A stretch of DNA of 64,000 nucleotides from an uncultured Anaerolineales bacterium (GCA_937960595.1 CALGPL010000010.1:62001-126000), one strand, 5' to 3'. Shown: positions 33,783-42,936, counted from the stretch's first letter. Translations and numbers: made by a program. The notes: generated by a model not told the origin, from the sequence alone.

Positions 33783-33783
33783 A

Positions 33784-33993
33784 TCACCTCTCCCTGGCCG
33801 GAAAATTCTCGGCGCCTCTTTCCTTGACGATCACCACCGTCCTCTCGGGGCGGTTGAACAGAATCGCCGCAATCACGCCCGGCACCCAGCCGACCAGTGT
33901 CAGGATCGTAGTCAAGAGGATCGCACCGCAGCCTTTGTCCAAGACAGCCAGCGGAGGCAGCAAGATGCACACCAACACACGTCCAACACTCAT
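33784..33993 (-). CDS. YqaE/Pmp3 family small membrane protein
   Basis: The 69-residue protein has two hydrophobic helices, with LPPLAVLDKGCGAILLTTILTLVGWVPGVIAAI as the Pmp3 core. Relatives are stress-induced membrane proteins thought to influence membrane potential. An in-frame start at 34017 exists, but AAAGGAG eight to nine bases before 33993 supports the shorter form. The protein carries a charged tail after the second helix. It heads the operon with DUF4342, the GT87-like gene and yjbQ. Confidence 0.82.
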   Translation of the reverse strand: MSVGRVLVCILLPPLAVLDKGCGAILLTTILTLVGWVPGVIAAILFNRPERTVVIVKERGAENFPARER

Positions 33994-34058
33994 CGCAACG
34001 CTCCTTTCCGGACGCAAAAGGCAATCGGGATTCTACCGCGCCCGCGCCAAAGGTGTTA

Positions 34059-34064
34059 TATACT
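34059..34064 (+). promoter_or_regulatory. TATACT box before the GNAT-like gene
   Basis: TATACT lies 43 bases upstream of the ATG at 34108. No good -35 hexamer is seen. Confidence 0.35.
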
Positions 34065-34107
34065 TAAGAGACGTTCACCTAACACAACCCTGCCAAAGGA
34101 GAGGCCC

Positions 34108-35241
34108 ATGGTCACCATCGAAAAAATCGATACGGAGAACAAGGCGCAGGTCAAGCGTTTCGTTGAATTCTACTATAGACTCTACGAAGGATGCCCTCAG
34201 TGGGTTCCGCCGCTTTACGTGGACGCCTACCTGCCGCTCAACCGCAAGAAACATCCTTTCTTCGAGCATTCGGAGGCAGATTTCTTCTTGGCCGTCCAGG
34301 ATGGCGAAGTGGTCGGGCGCATCTGCGCCGCCGAGAACAAACCCTTCAATGCCTACCACAACACCCGCAAAGCGCATTTCTACGCCTTCGACAGCGTGAA
34401 CGACCAGGAAGTGGCCAACGCGCTCTTCGAGGCCGTCTTCGACTGGGCGCGCCAACGCGGCCTGGACACGGTGATCGGCCCGAAAGGCCTCTCGCCCTTC
34501 GACGGCTACGGCATCTTGATCGAGGGCTTCGAACACCGTCAAATGATGACGATGACGAACTATAACTACGATTACTACCCCCGCTTGGTGGAGGCGCTCG
34601 GCTTCGAAAAGGAAGTCGATTTCGTCTCCTGCTACCTGCCGGCCGACTCGTTCCGGCTGCCGGAACGGGTGGAGCGCATTGCCCAGCGCGTCAAGGAGCG
34701 CGGCCGCTTACAGGTCAAGCAATTCCGTTCCAAGCGCGAACTCATCCAATGGGCGCCCCGCATCGGCCAGGCCTACAACAAAGCCTTCATCCAAAACTGG
34801 GAATACTATCCTTTCTCACAGGGCGACATTCAATACGCGGTCGACAACGTCTTCCTGGTGGCCGACCACCGCCTCATCAAGATCATCCTGCACGGCGACG
34901 AAATCGTCGGCTTCCTGTTTGCCTTCCCAGATGTCTCCGCTGCGCTGCAACGCGCCCGCGGCCGCCTCTTCCCCTTTGGCCTCGTGGATATCCTGCTCGA
35001 AATGCGCCGCACCAAGACCATCTCCGGCAACGGGATGGGCATCCTGCCCGAATATCAGGGCCTGGGCGGCAACGCTTTGCTCTATTACGAAATGGCTCAA
35101 ACCATTCTGGGGTTCAAACAATTCGAACACGTCGAGATGACTCAAGTGGCCGAAACCACCCATCAGATGCGGGCCGACTTAAAAAATCTCAACGGGGTGG
35201 AATACAAAAACCACCGCGTCTACCGCCGGAGTATTGCCTGA
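34108..35241 (+). CDS. GNAT-like acetyltransferase-fold protein of unknown substrate
   Basis: The 377-residue protein begins with a domain of about 190 residues (FYYRLYEGCPQWVPPLY, FLAVQDGEVVGRICAAEN) and has a second GNAT-like half with NGMGILPEYQGLGGNALLY, which resembles the acetyl-CoA loop Q-x-x-G-x-G/A. The family is widespread and usually annotated as hypothetical or GNAT. A start at 33721 is open, but AAAGGAG seven bases before 34108 fixes the start. The stop codon shares a base with the start of the membrane-protein gene that follows. Confidence 0.8.
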   Translation: MVTIEKIDTENKAQVKRFVEFYYRLYEGCPQWVPPLYVDAYLPLNRKKHPFFEHSEADFFLAVQDGEVVGRICAAENKPFNAYHNTRKAHFYAFDSVNDQEVANALFEAVFDWARQRGLDTVIGPKGLSPFDGYGILIEGFEHRQMMTMTNYNYDYYPRLVEALGFEKEVDFVSCYLPADSFRLPERVERIAQRVKERGRLQVKQFRSKRELIQWAPRIGQAYNKAFIQNWEYYPFSQGDIQYAVDNVFLVADHRLIKIILHGDEIVGFLFAFPDVSAALQRARGRLFPFGLVDILLEMRRTKTISGNGMGILPEYQGLGGNALLYYEMAQTILGFKQFEHVEMTQVAETTHQMRADLKNLNGVEYKNHRVYRRSIA

Positions 35242-35768
35242 TGAATGCGCCCCTCGCCTGGATTCCCAACCCGAGGCGCAAGCCCCTGTTCTACACTTTC
35301 CTGCTTGCGACGGCTGTCCTGCTCATCCTCTTCCAGCCGCTGAACCGGCCGCTGACGAACGCCGTCGCCCCGGCCGGGATCGTTTCCCTGCAACTCGCCG
35401 CGGCGCCGGAGCGGGCCCAATCCATCCTCGACTCCTGGGACGCCCGCGCGCGCCTGTTTGCGGCGTTTGGCCTGGGCTTCGATTACCTGTTCATGTTCGC
35501 CTACGCCGCGGCCCTGGCGCTCGGCGCCCTGCTGGCGGCCGGACGTCATCCGGGCCGGTTTGCCCGCCTGGGCGAGTGGGCAGGCTGGGGGGCGTGGGCG
35601 GCGGCTCTTCTGGACGCGCTCGAAAATTTCGGCCAATTCCAGCAACTCTTCAACGGGCGCGTCGACCTGGCGGCGCCGATCGCCGTCCTGGCAAGCCTGA
35701 AATTCGCGCTGATCCTGCTGGCCGCGATCTACGATTTGTTCGGCTGGCTGTGGCCGAGATCGCAGTAG
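35241..35768 (+). CDS. Small polytopic membrane protein, unknown function
   Basis: The 175-residue protein has four predicted helices: residues about 17-33 (FYTFLLATAVLLILFQ), 73-97, 107-122 and 146-170. No family is recognised. The start ATG overlaps the stop TGA of the GNAT-like gene by one base, which indicates translational coupling and perhaps a joint role. Charged residues are few and no metal or catalytic motif is visible. Confidence 0.72.
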   Translation: MNAPLAWIPNPRRKPLFYTFLLATAVLLILFQPLNRPLTNAVAPAGIVSLQLAAAPERAQSILDSWDARARLFAAFGLGFDYLFMFAYAAALALGALLAAGRHPGRFARLGEWAGWGAWAAALLDALENFGQFQQLFNGRVDLAAPIAVLASLKFALILLAAIYDLFGWLWPRSQ

Positions 35769-35784
35769 CAAAAGAGGCAGAATC

Positions 35785-35818
35785 GGCAGAGCCGTTCCTG
35801 TCGGGGAACGGCTCTGCC
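35785..35818. terminator. Bidirectional hairpin between convergent genes
   Basis: GGCAGAGCCGTTCC (35785-35798) and GGAACGGCTCTGCC (35805-35818) form a perfect 14-base-pair stem with a six-base loop. T tracts are weak on both sides. Confidence 0.7.
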
Positions 35819-35844
35819 ATTGGATTGTAATTTCCGGTGCGAGT

Positions 35845-36054
35845 CTACAGAACGGTCACCCGAACCGCCTGCGGGCCTTTCTGGCCTTGTTCGACCGAGA
35901 ATTCGACTTTCTGGCCTTCCTCGAGCGTGCGGAACCCGTCGCTCTGGATGGCGGAATAGTGGACGAAGACATCCGGGCCGCTTTGGCGGGCGATGAATCC
36001 GTAGCCTTTGCCGCCGTTGAACCACTTGACCGTGCCGATGATACGTTCAGACAT
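35845..36054 (-). CDS. Cold-shock protein (CspA family)
   Basis: The 69-residue protein has the cold-shock fold with both RNA-binding motifs, GKGYGFI (RNP1) and VFVHYSAI (RNP2), and starts with [11 protein letters not shown]. It binds single-stranded RNA and DNA and can melt RNA structure. The open frame runs upstream, but the family start and the ribosome binding site AAGGAG fix 36054. A leader containing a GC-rich hairpin lies before it. Confidence 0.96.
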   Translation of the reverse strand: MSERIIGTVKWFNGGKGYGFIARQSGPDVFVHYSAIQSDGFRTLEEGQKVEFSVEQGQKGPQAVRVTVL

Positions 36055-36124
36055 TTGATTTGCTCCTTGTAGCAAAAAGAATAGGGTGTGACAGGTTCGT
36101 TCCATCGGACGATCGAAAAGAAAC

Positions 36125-36148
36125 GACCCGCGCAAGAAACCGCGGGCC
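36125..36148 (-). promoter_or_regulatory. Hairpin in the region upstream of the cold-shock gene
   Basis: On the minus strand GGCCCGCG and CGCGGGTC pair over eight bases (one G-T pair) around GTTTCTTG. It lies about 70 bases before the start codon. It could be part of a regulatory leader or the terminator of the preceding kinase gene. Confidence 0.4.
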
Positions 36149-36237
36149 ACTGATCTTATCTTCCAACGTGAACTGACTGGCATCTTACGAAGGGGATGAT
36201 AACGCCTAAATTCAGATATGTCAAGTGCGAATTTCGC

Positions 36238-38523
36238 TTACAACTTCAGCCGCGCCCCCTCCGAGATGCGCACCGTCTCGCTCTCGCCCTGGCGGCGCAA
36301 CGGCAAGACGACGTGGAACTGACTGCCCGGGCAGGTGACCTCGTCGTAGCCCGGCGATTCGACCCAGATTCGTCCGCCGTGGGCCTCGACGATGCCGCGC
36401 GAGAGCGCCAGCCCCAACCCGGCCCCCGAACCCTTGAACTTGGTCTTGCCGGTCGAGTGTTTGTTCAGGTCCTCCTCGGGTTGATAGAACTTGGTGAAGA
36501 TCAAATCATGGTACTCGGGGGCGACGCCGACGCCGGTATCGGCCACCACGATCTCGACGCCCCCCTCCGGCAAGTCGCGCTGATTGGGCGTCAACGCCCG
36601 CCCCAGGATGGTGATCCGGCCGCCGTTGGGGGTGAATTTGATGGCATTGCTCAGCAAGTGCTGGAAAACCTTGCGCAGAGTCTTCGGGTCGGCTTTGATG
36701 GCCGGAAGAGCGGGCAGGTCGAGGGTCAGGGTTTGATTGCGCTCCTTGAGCGCCGCGGCCATGCCGCTGCTGACCGAGCGAATCAACTCCGGCACGTCCA
36801 CCGCCTGCCAGGACAGTTCCAGCGTGCGGGCGTCGATCTGGGCAATATCGAACATCGAATCCATGATCTCGTGCAGCCGTAGCGTGCCTTTGTGGATGCC
36901 CTCGATTGTCTGATAATGATAGCGATTTTCCTTGATGGCGGGGTCCTCGAGCAGCATTTCGGTATAGCCGCGCAGGACGGTCAGCGGAGTACGCAACTCG
37001 TGTGAGGCGATGCTGATGAAATCCGACTTGGTTTGGTCGAGCCGCTCCAGGTTGCGGTTGGCGCGGTCGAGGGCTTGATAGGCCTGGCGAATCTCCTGGT
37101 TCAGGCGAATCAGATTCTCGACCAGACGGGCGTTCTCGAGGGCGACGGCCGTCTGATTGGCCAGGGTAGTCAGGACGTTGAGATCGTCATCCGTGTAGCG
37201 GTTGCCCGAGGACTTGGCCCCCAGCGCCAACATGCCGATCCATTCTTTCTTGGCGAAAATGGGAACATAGACTTCGGTATCCAGACTGCTCAGCCACTCG
37301 CGTTCAGAGGCCGGCCCCTGACGAAATTCGGGCAGCATATCCACATCATACTGGAGCAGAGGACGATGCCCCTGGGCAAAGAAACGGGCAAAGGGTCCGG
37401 CTGCGCTCAACACGCCGACCCGCAGCGGCCGCTCGCCGGCGCCGCGCACTGCCCGCAGGCGGTAGGTCACCCGGCCGTGCAGATCGGTATCTTTGTCCAC
37501 CAGGAACAGAAACCCTCGGCGGATATCCATCGCTTCGATGATCAATCCGACCGCCACCGTTGCCAACCGCTCGACATCCAGAATGTTGCTGATGGAGATG
37601 CTGTAATCCCGCAGAGTCTGGCTGGGATTGTAACTTTCGACCGGCAGCAAGCGATACACCAACGGGCGAAGCAGGCCGAACAGAGAAAAGGAAATCAGCG
37701 CCAGAAAAGCCGTAATGACCAGACCCAGCAAGAACGGATCCACGTCGGGCAAGAAGCCCGGCAGAAGGCCGAACAAAGTATAACCGGCCACATAAGCGCC
37801 CACCAACAGGCCGATGCCCAACAGATAGAGAATCGCGCCGCGGAAAATGCGCCGGGCATCGGCCAGACGATGCTTGGTGAGCATATACGTCATCAACCAG
37901 ACGGCCAGCAGGCGCAACAGGCCGCCCCAGCCGCTCCGACCGCTCAACAGCAGGATGTCGTTCGCTGCCAAGAGGGAAAGAATCGGCAGCCAGTAACTGA
38001 TCCGATTGCGGTGCAGCGGCTGGCGGGTGCGCCGAAAGACTGCCCGGGTGACCAGCAGCGCAGCCGCAAAGAAGACGATCCAGCCCAGCAAAAGGATCAG
38101 AAATCCCAGCCGGGCGCTCGGCAACTGATAACGGCCATTCGACCAGAGAATCTCGGGCAGGGGCAAGACCCCGCCCGAGAACAGCGCCGACAGGACAAAA
38201 ACCAGCGTTCCCCCTCCCAGCCAGGCGCTGCGGCCCGGCAGGCGCAAAAAGGCCCGGTTGACCAGCACCATCAGCACGGCCAGGAAAAAAAGGCCGTAGA
38301 CCTGAAAGCGCCAGACCAGGCTGCCCGTCAGCGGAATGAGATTCAAGCGCCAGAGCGCCTCGAAGACGGTCAGGGCCAGCGCCGCCAGGGCATACAACCC
38401 CAACAGCGAGGCCGCCTCCTCCTGGCCGGTGCGATGCCGCAGCGCCTGCAGGATCAAGATCAGGTAAACCAGACCCTCGATCCCTAACAAGATGGCAAAG
38501 AGAAGATTGGCATCGAAGAGCAT
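36238..38523 (-). CDS. Membrane sensor histidine kinase with GAF domain
   Basis: The 761-residue protein has about nine N-terminal membrane helices (residues about 5-290), a GAF domain (about 315-470, LDTEVYVPIFAKKEWIGMLALG at its end), a coiled coil, H508 in SHELRTPLTVLRGY, and the ATPase G-boxes VADTGVGVAPE and GSGAGLGLALSRGIVEAHGG. No receiver or response regulator gene is adjacent. A TATACT box (minus 38537-38532) ends eight bases before the ATG without a ribosome binding site, so the transcript may be leaderless. Confidence 0.92.
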   Translation of the reverse strand: MLFDANLLFAILLGIEGLVYLILILQALRHRTGQEEAASLLGLYALAALALTVFEALWRLNLIPLTGSLVWRFQVYGLFFLAVLMVLVNRAFLRLPGRSAWLGGGTLVFVLSALFSGGVLPLPEILWSNGRYQLPSARLGFLILLLGWIVFFAAALLVTRAVFRRTRQPLHRNRISYWLPILSLLAANDILLLSGRSGWGGLLRLLAVWLMTYMLTKHRLADARRIFRGAILYLLGIGLLVGAYVAGYTLFGLLPGFLPDVDPFLLGLVITAFLALISFSLFGLLRPLVYRLLPVESYNPSQTLRDYSISISNILDVERLATVAVGLIIEAMDIRRGFLFLVDKDTDLHGRVTYRLRAVRGAGERPLRVGVLSAAGPFARFFAQGHRPLLQYDVDMLPEFRQGPASEREWLSSLDTEVYVPIFAKKEWIGMLALGAKSSGNRYTDDDLNVLTTLANQTAVALENARLVENLIRLNQEIRQAYQALDRANRNLERLDQTKSDFISIASHELRTPLTVLRGYTEMLLEDPAIKENRYHYQTIEGIHKGTLRLHEIMDSMFDIAQIDARTLELSWQAVDVPELIRSVSSGMAAALKERNQTLTLDLPALPAIKADPKTLRKVFQHLLSNAIKFTPNGGRITILGRALTPNQRDLPEGGVEIVVADTGVGVAPEYHDLIFTKFYQPEEDLNKHSTGKTKFKGSGAGLGLALSRGIVEAHGGRIWVESPGYDEVTCPGSQFHVVLPLRRQGESETVRISEGARLKL

Positions 38524-38570
38524 ACACTAAAAGTATACTCGAAATCGGTTATCTGGTTGGCGGCAAGTAG

Positions 38571-38578
38571 GGTATGAT
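38571..38578 (+). promoter_or_regulatory. GGTATGAT box before the large GH13 gene
   Basis: GG plus TATGAT (38573-38578) lies 45 bases upstream of the ATG at 38624, in the 100-base region shared with the divergent kinase gene. Confidence 0.4.
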
Positions 38579-38623
38579 TAAGCATCGGCAAGAGCAATCT
38601 GCACTTCGAGCCAACGAGGCAAA

Positions 38624-41344
38624 ATGAATCAATACGAATTCCACGTTTCCCGAAAGGCCCGCCAAAAATATCAATTCGACGAGGGCCTCTTCGCCCTGAA
38701 CGGCAACGTTGTCCTGGCCGACTTTGCCGCCGCCCGGCGTTTCGCCGAGGCGATGAGCCGTGTGCGCGGCCAGCCGGTGCCTGCCAGCGACATCAACGCG
38801 ATGGGCCTGATCGATGAAGTTCTGCACCTCCTCATCCGCCAATACGAACGGCAGAATCCCGGCCTGATACGCCGCGCCCTGGAAACTCTGACCGGCCTGG
38901 AGGCCGAACCTGCCCTGCTGAAATTCACCGAGGAGTTTCCTCCTCTTCCCGTCCAGCGCGGCGAAATGACCGCCCGCGCCTACCTGGACGGGGAAACGGC
39001 CGGCGGCACGCCCCACCGCCAATCCACGCTGGAGGAGATGCTCCTGCTGCACCTGGCCAACGCCAACCCGGCCTACACCCCCTATCAGGAACTGTTCGAT
39101 GACCGGGAACTGCGCCAGAAGACCGCCTACCCGCTCATCCTGGCCCGCCTACAGGAATTCCTGCGCGCCGGCCCCCCTTTTGGCGCAGGCGGCGAGACCC
39201 TCCTCGACGTTCTGGCCGCCCCCGGCCGGGTGGCCCCCCACTCCCTGACTGCCCAACTCGAATATCTGCTCCAGCGCTGGGCCCCGCTCCTGGGCGAACA
39301 GTTCGTCCTGCGCCTCTTGCGCGGCCTCGACCATCTCAAAGAAGAAATCATCCGCGGCGCTTTCGCCGGCGGCTTTGCCGGTCAGGCCCCCGTCCTGACC
39401 TTCGGCGGCTACGCCGAATACGAACGTTTCAGCCCCGACCGCGACTGGATGCCGCGCTGCGTCCTGATCGCCAAAAACTCCTACGTCTGGCTCGAACAAC
39501 TCTCGCGCAAATACAAATTCTGGGTCAAGACCCTCGACCTGATCCCCGACCAGGAACTGGACCTCCTGGCCGAGCGCGGCTTCACCGGCCTGTGGCTGAT
39601 CGGCCTGTGGGAACGCAGCCGCGCCAGTCAGCGCATCAAACAGCGCATGGGCGACCAGGACGCCGTCGCCTCGGCCTATTCGCTCTACGCCTACGACATC
39701 GCCGCCGACCTGGGCGGCTGGGAAGCGCTCGCCAACCTGCGCGCCCGCGCCTGGCAGCGCGGCATCCGCCTGGCCGCCGACATGGTCCCCAATCACATGG
39801 GCATCGACTCGCGCTGGGTCGCCGAACGCCCCGACTGGTTCCTCTCGCTGCCCTATCCCCCCTACCCCAACTACACCTTCAACAGCGAAGACCTCTCCGA
39901 CGACCCCCGCATGGCGGTCGTCATCGAAGACCATTACTACGACCGCAGCGACGCCGCGGTGGTCTTCAAACGCGTCGACCGCCTCACCGGCGAGACGCGC
40001 TACATTTATCACGGCAACGACGGCACCTCCATGCCCTGGAACGACACCGCCCAACTGGATTACTCGAAAGCCGAAGTGCGCGAAGCCGTCATCCAAGCCA
40101 TCCTGCACGTAGCGCGCAACTTCCCCATCATCCGCTTCGACGCGGCGATGACCCTGGCCAAGAAGCACATCCAGCGCCTGTGGTTCCCCCCGCCCGGACA
40201 GGGCGGCGCCATCCCGTCGCGCGCCGAACACGGCATGACCCAGGCCGAATTCGACGCCGCCATCCCCAACGAATTCTGGCGCGAGGTCGTGGACCGCGTC
40301 GCCGCCGAAGTGCCGGATACCCTCCTCCTGGCCGAAGCCTTCTGGTTGATGGAGGGTTACTTCGTCCGCACCCTGGGCATGCACCGCGTCTACAACTCGG
40401 CCTTCATGCACATGCTGCGCGACGAGGACAACGCCAAGTACCGCCAGGTAATGAAGAACGTCCTGGAATTCGACCCGCAGGTGCTCAAACGTTTTGTCAA
40501 CTTCATGAACAACCCCGACGAGAAGACCGCCATCGAACAATTCGGCGACGGCGACAAGTACTTCGGCGTCTGCATGCTCATGTCCACCCTGCCCGGCCTG
40601 CCGATGTTCGGCCACGGTCAGATCGAAGGCTATCGCGAAAAGTACGGCATGGAATTCCGCACCCCCAAGTGGGACGAATGGCCGAACGAAGGCCTCATCA
40701 AAGGCCACGAATGGAAAGTCTTTCCGCTCCTGCACCGGCGCTACCTCTTTGCCGAGGTGGACAACTTCCTGCTTTACGACTTCTACACCCCCGAAGGCCA
40801 CGTCAACGAGGACGTCTTCGCCTTCTCCAACCGCGCCGGCCTGGAGCGCGGCCTGGTCGTCTACCACAACAAATATGCTGCGACGCGCGGCTGGATCAAG
40901 ACCTCGGTCGCTTTCATGGACAAAGCCTCCGGGGCCCTCGTCCAGCGAACGCTTGCCGACGGGCTGGCCCTGCCCTCCGAGGGCTACGTCATCTTCCGCG
41001 ATTACGTCACCCACCTGGAATACCTCCGCCCCTGCCGCGACCTGGTCGAGCGCGGCCTGTACGTGGAACTGGGCGCCTACCAGCACCATGCCTTCCTCGA
41101 CTGGCGCTTCGTGAGCGACGACGGCGGGCGCTGGACTGAGGTGTATCGCGCCCTGGGCGAGGCGGGGGTCGAATCGGTCCAGGCGAAATACGACGAGCGG
41201 TTCGCCCCTCAGCCTGCCCCAGAACCGGCACCGAAGAAGAAGCCGGCCAAGCGGACACCCACAAAGGGCCAGACGGCCAAGAGCAGCAGAAATTCGAAAA
41301 AAGCCAAACGATCGTCGAAGAAGACCCCGCCGCCGGAATCATGA
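38624..41344 (+). CDS. Large GH13-type protein with N-terminal extension and Lys-rich tail
   Basis: The 906-residue protein has an unassigned helical N-terminus (about 1-270) and a GH13 barrel. Region I is DMVPNH, region II IRFDAAM with nucleophile D506, region III LLAEAF with acid/base E571. In region IV the usual NHD reads NNPDE: D632 is kept but Pro replaces His. No signal peptide is seen, so it probably acts in the cytoplasm on glycogen-like glucans. The last 60 residues are Lys/Pro/Ser-rich, ending KKTPPPES. The next gene overlaps the stop codon. The exact GH13 activity is unknown. Confidence 0.82.
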   Translation: MNQYEFHVSRKARQKYQFDEGLFALNGNVVLADFAAARRFAEAMSRVRGQPVPASDINAMGLIDEVLHLLIRQYERQNPGLIRRALETLTGLEAEPALLKFTEEFPPLPVQRGEMTARAYLDGETAGGTPHRQSTLEEMLLLHLANANPAYTPYQELFDDRELRQKTAYPLILARLQEFLRAGPPFGAGGETLLDVLAAPGRVAPHSLTAQLEYLLQRWAPLLGEQFVLRLLRGLDHLKEEIIRGAFAGGFAGQAPVLTFGGYAEYERFSPDRDWMPRCVLIAKNSYVWLEQLSRKYKFWVKTLDLIPDQELDLLAERGFTGLWLIGLWERSRASQRIKQRMGDQDAVASAYSLYAYDIAADLGGWEALANLRARAWQRGIRLAADMVPNHMGIDSRWVAERPDWFLSLPYPPYPNYTFNSEDLSDDPRMAVVIEDHYYDRSDAAVVFKRVDRLTGETRYIYHGNDGTSMPWNDTAQLDYSKAEVREAVIQAILHVARNFPIIRFDAAMTLAKKHIQRLWFPPPGQGGAIPSRAEHGMTQAEFDAAIPNEFWREVVDRVAAEVPDTLLLAEAFWLMEGYFVRTLGMHRVYNSAFMHMLRDEDNAKYRQVMKNVLEFDPQVLKRFVNFMNNPDEKTAIEQFGDGDKYFGVCMLMSTLPGLPMFGHGQIEGYREKYGMEFRTPKWDEWPNEGLIKGHEWKVFPLLHRRYLFAEVDNFLLYDFYTPEGHVNEDVFAFSNRAGLERGLVVYHNKYAATRGWIKTSVAFMDKASGALVQRTLADGLALPSEGYVIFRDYVTHLEYLRPCRDLVERGLYVELGAYQHHAFLDWRFVSDDGGRWTEVYRALGEAGVESVQAKYDERFAPQPAPEPAPKKKPAKRTPTKGQTAKSSRNSKKAKRSSKKTPPPES

Positions 41345-42936
41345 GTGGCAAAGCCATCGAGGATCGCGATCGCCTGCCAAACCGCGCTGCAATGGACTCT
41401 CCCCAAAACCCGATCCCTGCCCCGGAAAAGCCCACCGCGCCTCTCTCGCCCCTGCCCCTGGCCGCGCTGACAACCCTCTACCTGCTCTTGCCGGCGCTGC
41501 TCTTCGCCTGGGGCTGGCTGCGGACGCCGTATGCCCTGACCGTCACCCTCATTGCCGGGATCGCGGTTTTCTTTGACTGGCGAGAGGCCTGGCGCGAGCG
41601 CGACCGGACCTTCCACCGGCGTCTGCGCTCCCTCTGGCCGGCGCTGCTGCTCCTGCTCGCCTGGCTGCTGCTCTCGGGTGTGGGCGGCTTCGGCCTGCAA
41701 AACGGCGACTACAAATCCAGCAATGCCCTGCTGCGCGGCCTGATCGAATCCGACTGGCCGCTGCAAATCGAGTTCGAACGTCAGACCGTGCCGGTGGTCT
41801 ATTACCTGGCCTACTTCCTCCCGGCGGCGGCAGTCGGCAAGGCCTTCGGCTGGGGAGCGGCCAACATTTTCATCTTCTTCTGGACCCTGACGGGCGTCCT
41901 GCTGGCCTTCGGCTGGTTCCGGCGGCTGACCTCTCTCCCGGCCAGAGTCTGGCCGACCCTGGCGCTGGCCCTGCTCTTCTGCCTGGCCAGCGGCCTGGAC
42001 GCGGTCGGCCATTACACCGACCCCGAAACGCCCTTCCAATGGGGCGCCCACATCGAAAACTGGGCCAAACTCTTCCAGTTCTCCTCTCAGACCACCCTGC
42101 TCTACTGGGTGCCGCAACAGGCGCTGGCCGCCTGGCTGATGGCCGGCCTGACCCTCGCCTGCCTCGACGACCCGCGCCTGTTCCGTTCCCTGGGCCTGGC
42201 CGTCGCCGCCGGCATCCTCTGGACCCCCTTCGGGGTGGTGGGCGCGGCACCCTATCTGCTGGCGGCGGGGATCACGCTGCTGGTCAGGAAACAGGCGCGG
42301 GTCCTGTTGGCGCCGCTTCCCGTCGCGCTCAACCTGGGCGCCGGACTGGTCGCCGTCATCCACGCCCTCTACATTCTCTCCAACCGCTACGCCTTTCCCG
42401 TCGGCCTGCTCTGGACTCTGGCCGAAGACCGAAACGCTTATCTTTGGACAGCCCTCGAATTCTGGTCGCTGGAATTCGGCCTGCTGGCCGCCTGCGCGGC
42501 CGTCGCCCGTCTGCTGGGCCGGGCCGCCTCGCAAGGCGAAAAGAAGGCCGGCCTCCCGCCCGGCTGGTTCGGCCTGCTCTGCCTGATCCTCTCGGCCCTG
42601 CCGCTGTTCAAGATGGGCTACAACAACGACCTGGTGATGCGCGCCTCGATTCCTTCGCTGTTCTACTTCTGGATCTTCATCGGCCAGACGTTGATGGGCG
42701 CCGCTCCGCCGCGTCGGCGCGGCTGGAGCCTGGCGCTGCGGATTGTGCTGCTCCTCCTTCTGCTGGCCGGCAGTTACACCAGTTTCTCGGAAATCATCCG
42801 CTCGGTCAACAATTTCCACTTCGGCCCTCCGAATCCGGAAGAGGTCAAACCCATCGCCGAGGCCTCCTATCCTCACATTGTTGCCCAGCGAATCGGGAAC
42901 GACGAATCTCTCTTCTTCCGTCTGCTGGGACGCTGA
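41341..42936 (+). CDS. Polytopic membrane protein, unknown function
   Basis: The 531-residue protein has an N-terminal hydrophilic stretch of about 40 residues and then roughly 11 hydrophobic helices, with a large loop after helix 3 (ALLRGLIESDWPLQIEFERQ). The layout resembles multi-pass glycosyltransferases of the GT-C fold, but no clear catalytic Asp motif is recognised. Its ATG overlaps the stop codon of the GH13 gene (ATGA), so both are translated together. A function in glucan or envelope polysaccharide handling is inference from that coupling only. Confidence 0.75.
   Translation: MSGKAIEDRDRLPNRAAMDSPQNPIPAPEKPTAPLSPLPLAALTTLYLLLPALLFAWGWLRTPYALTVTLIAGIAVFFDWREAWRERDRTFHRRLRSLWPALLLLLAWLLLSGVGGFGLQNGDYKSSNALLRGLIESDWPLQIEFERQTVPVVYYLAYFLPAAAVGKAFGWGAANIFIFFWTLTGVLLAFGWFRRLTSLPARVWPTLALALLFCLASGLDAVGHYTDPETPFQWGAHIENWAKLFQFSSQTTLLYWVPQQALAAWLMAGLTLACLDDPRLFRSLGLAVAAGILWTPFGVVGAAPYLLAAGITLLVRKQARVLLAPLPVALNLGAGLVAVIHALYILSNRYAFPVGLLWTLAEDRNAYLWTALEFWSLEFGLLAACAAVARLLGRAASQGEKKAGLPPGWFGLLCLILSALPLFKMGYNNDLVMRASIPSLFYFWIFIGQTLMGAAPPRRRGWSLALRIVLLLLLLAGSYTSFSEIIRSVNNFHFGPPNPEEVKPIAEASYPHIVAQRIGNDESLFFRLLGR

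Noticed and set aside
39149-41089. 646-codon minus-strand frame opposite the GH13 gene
   Set aside because: The GH13 motifs on the plus strand are unambiguous, and the antisense frame shows only composition bias.
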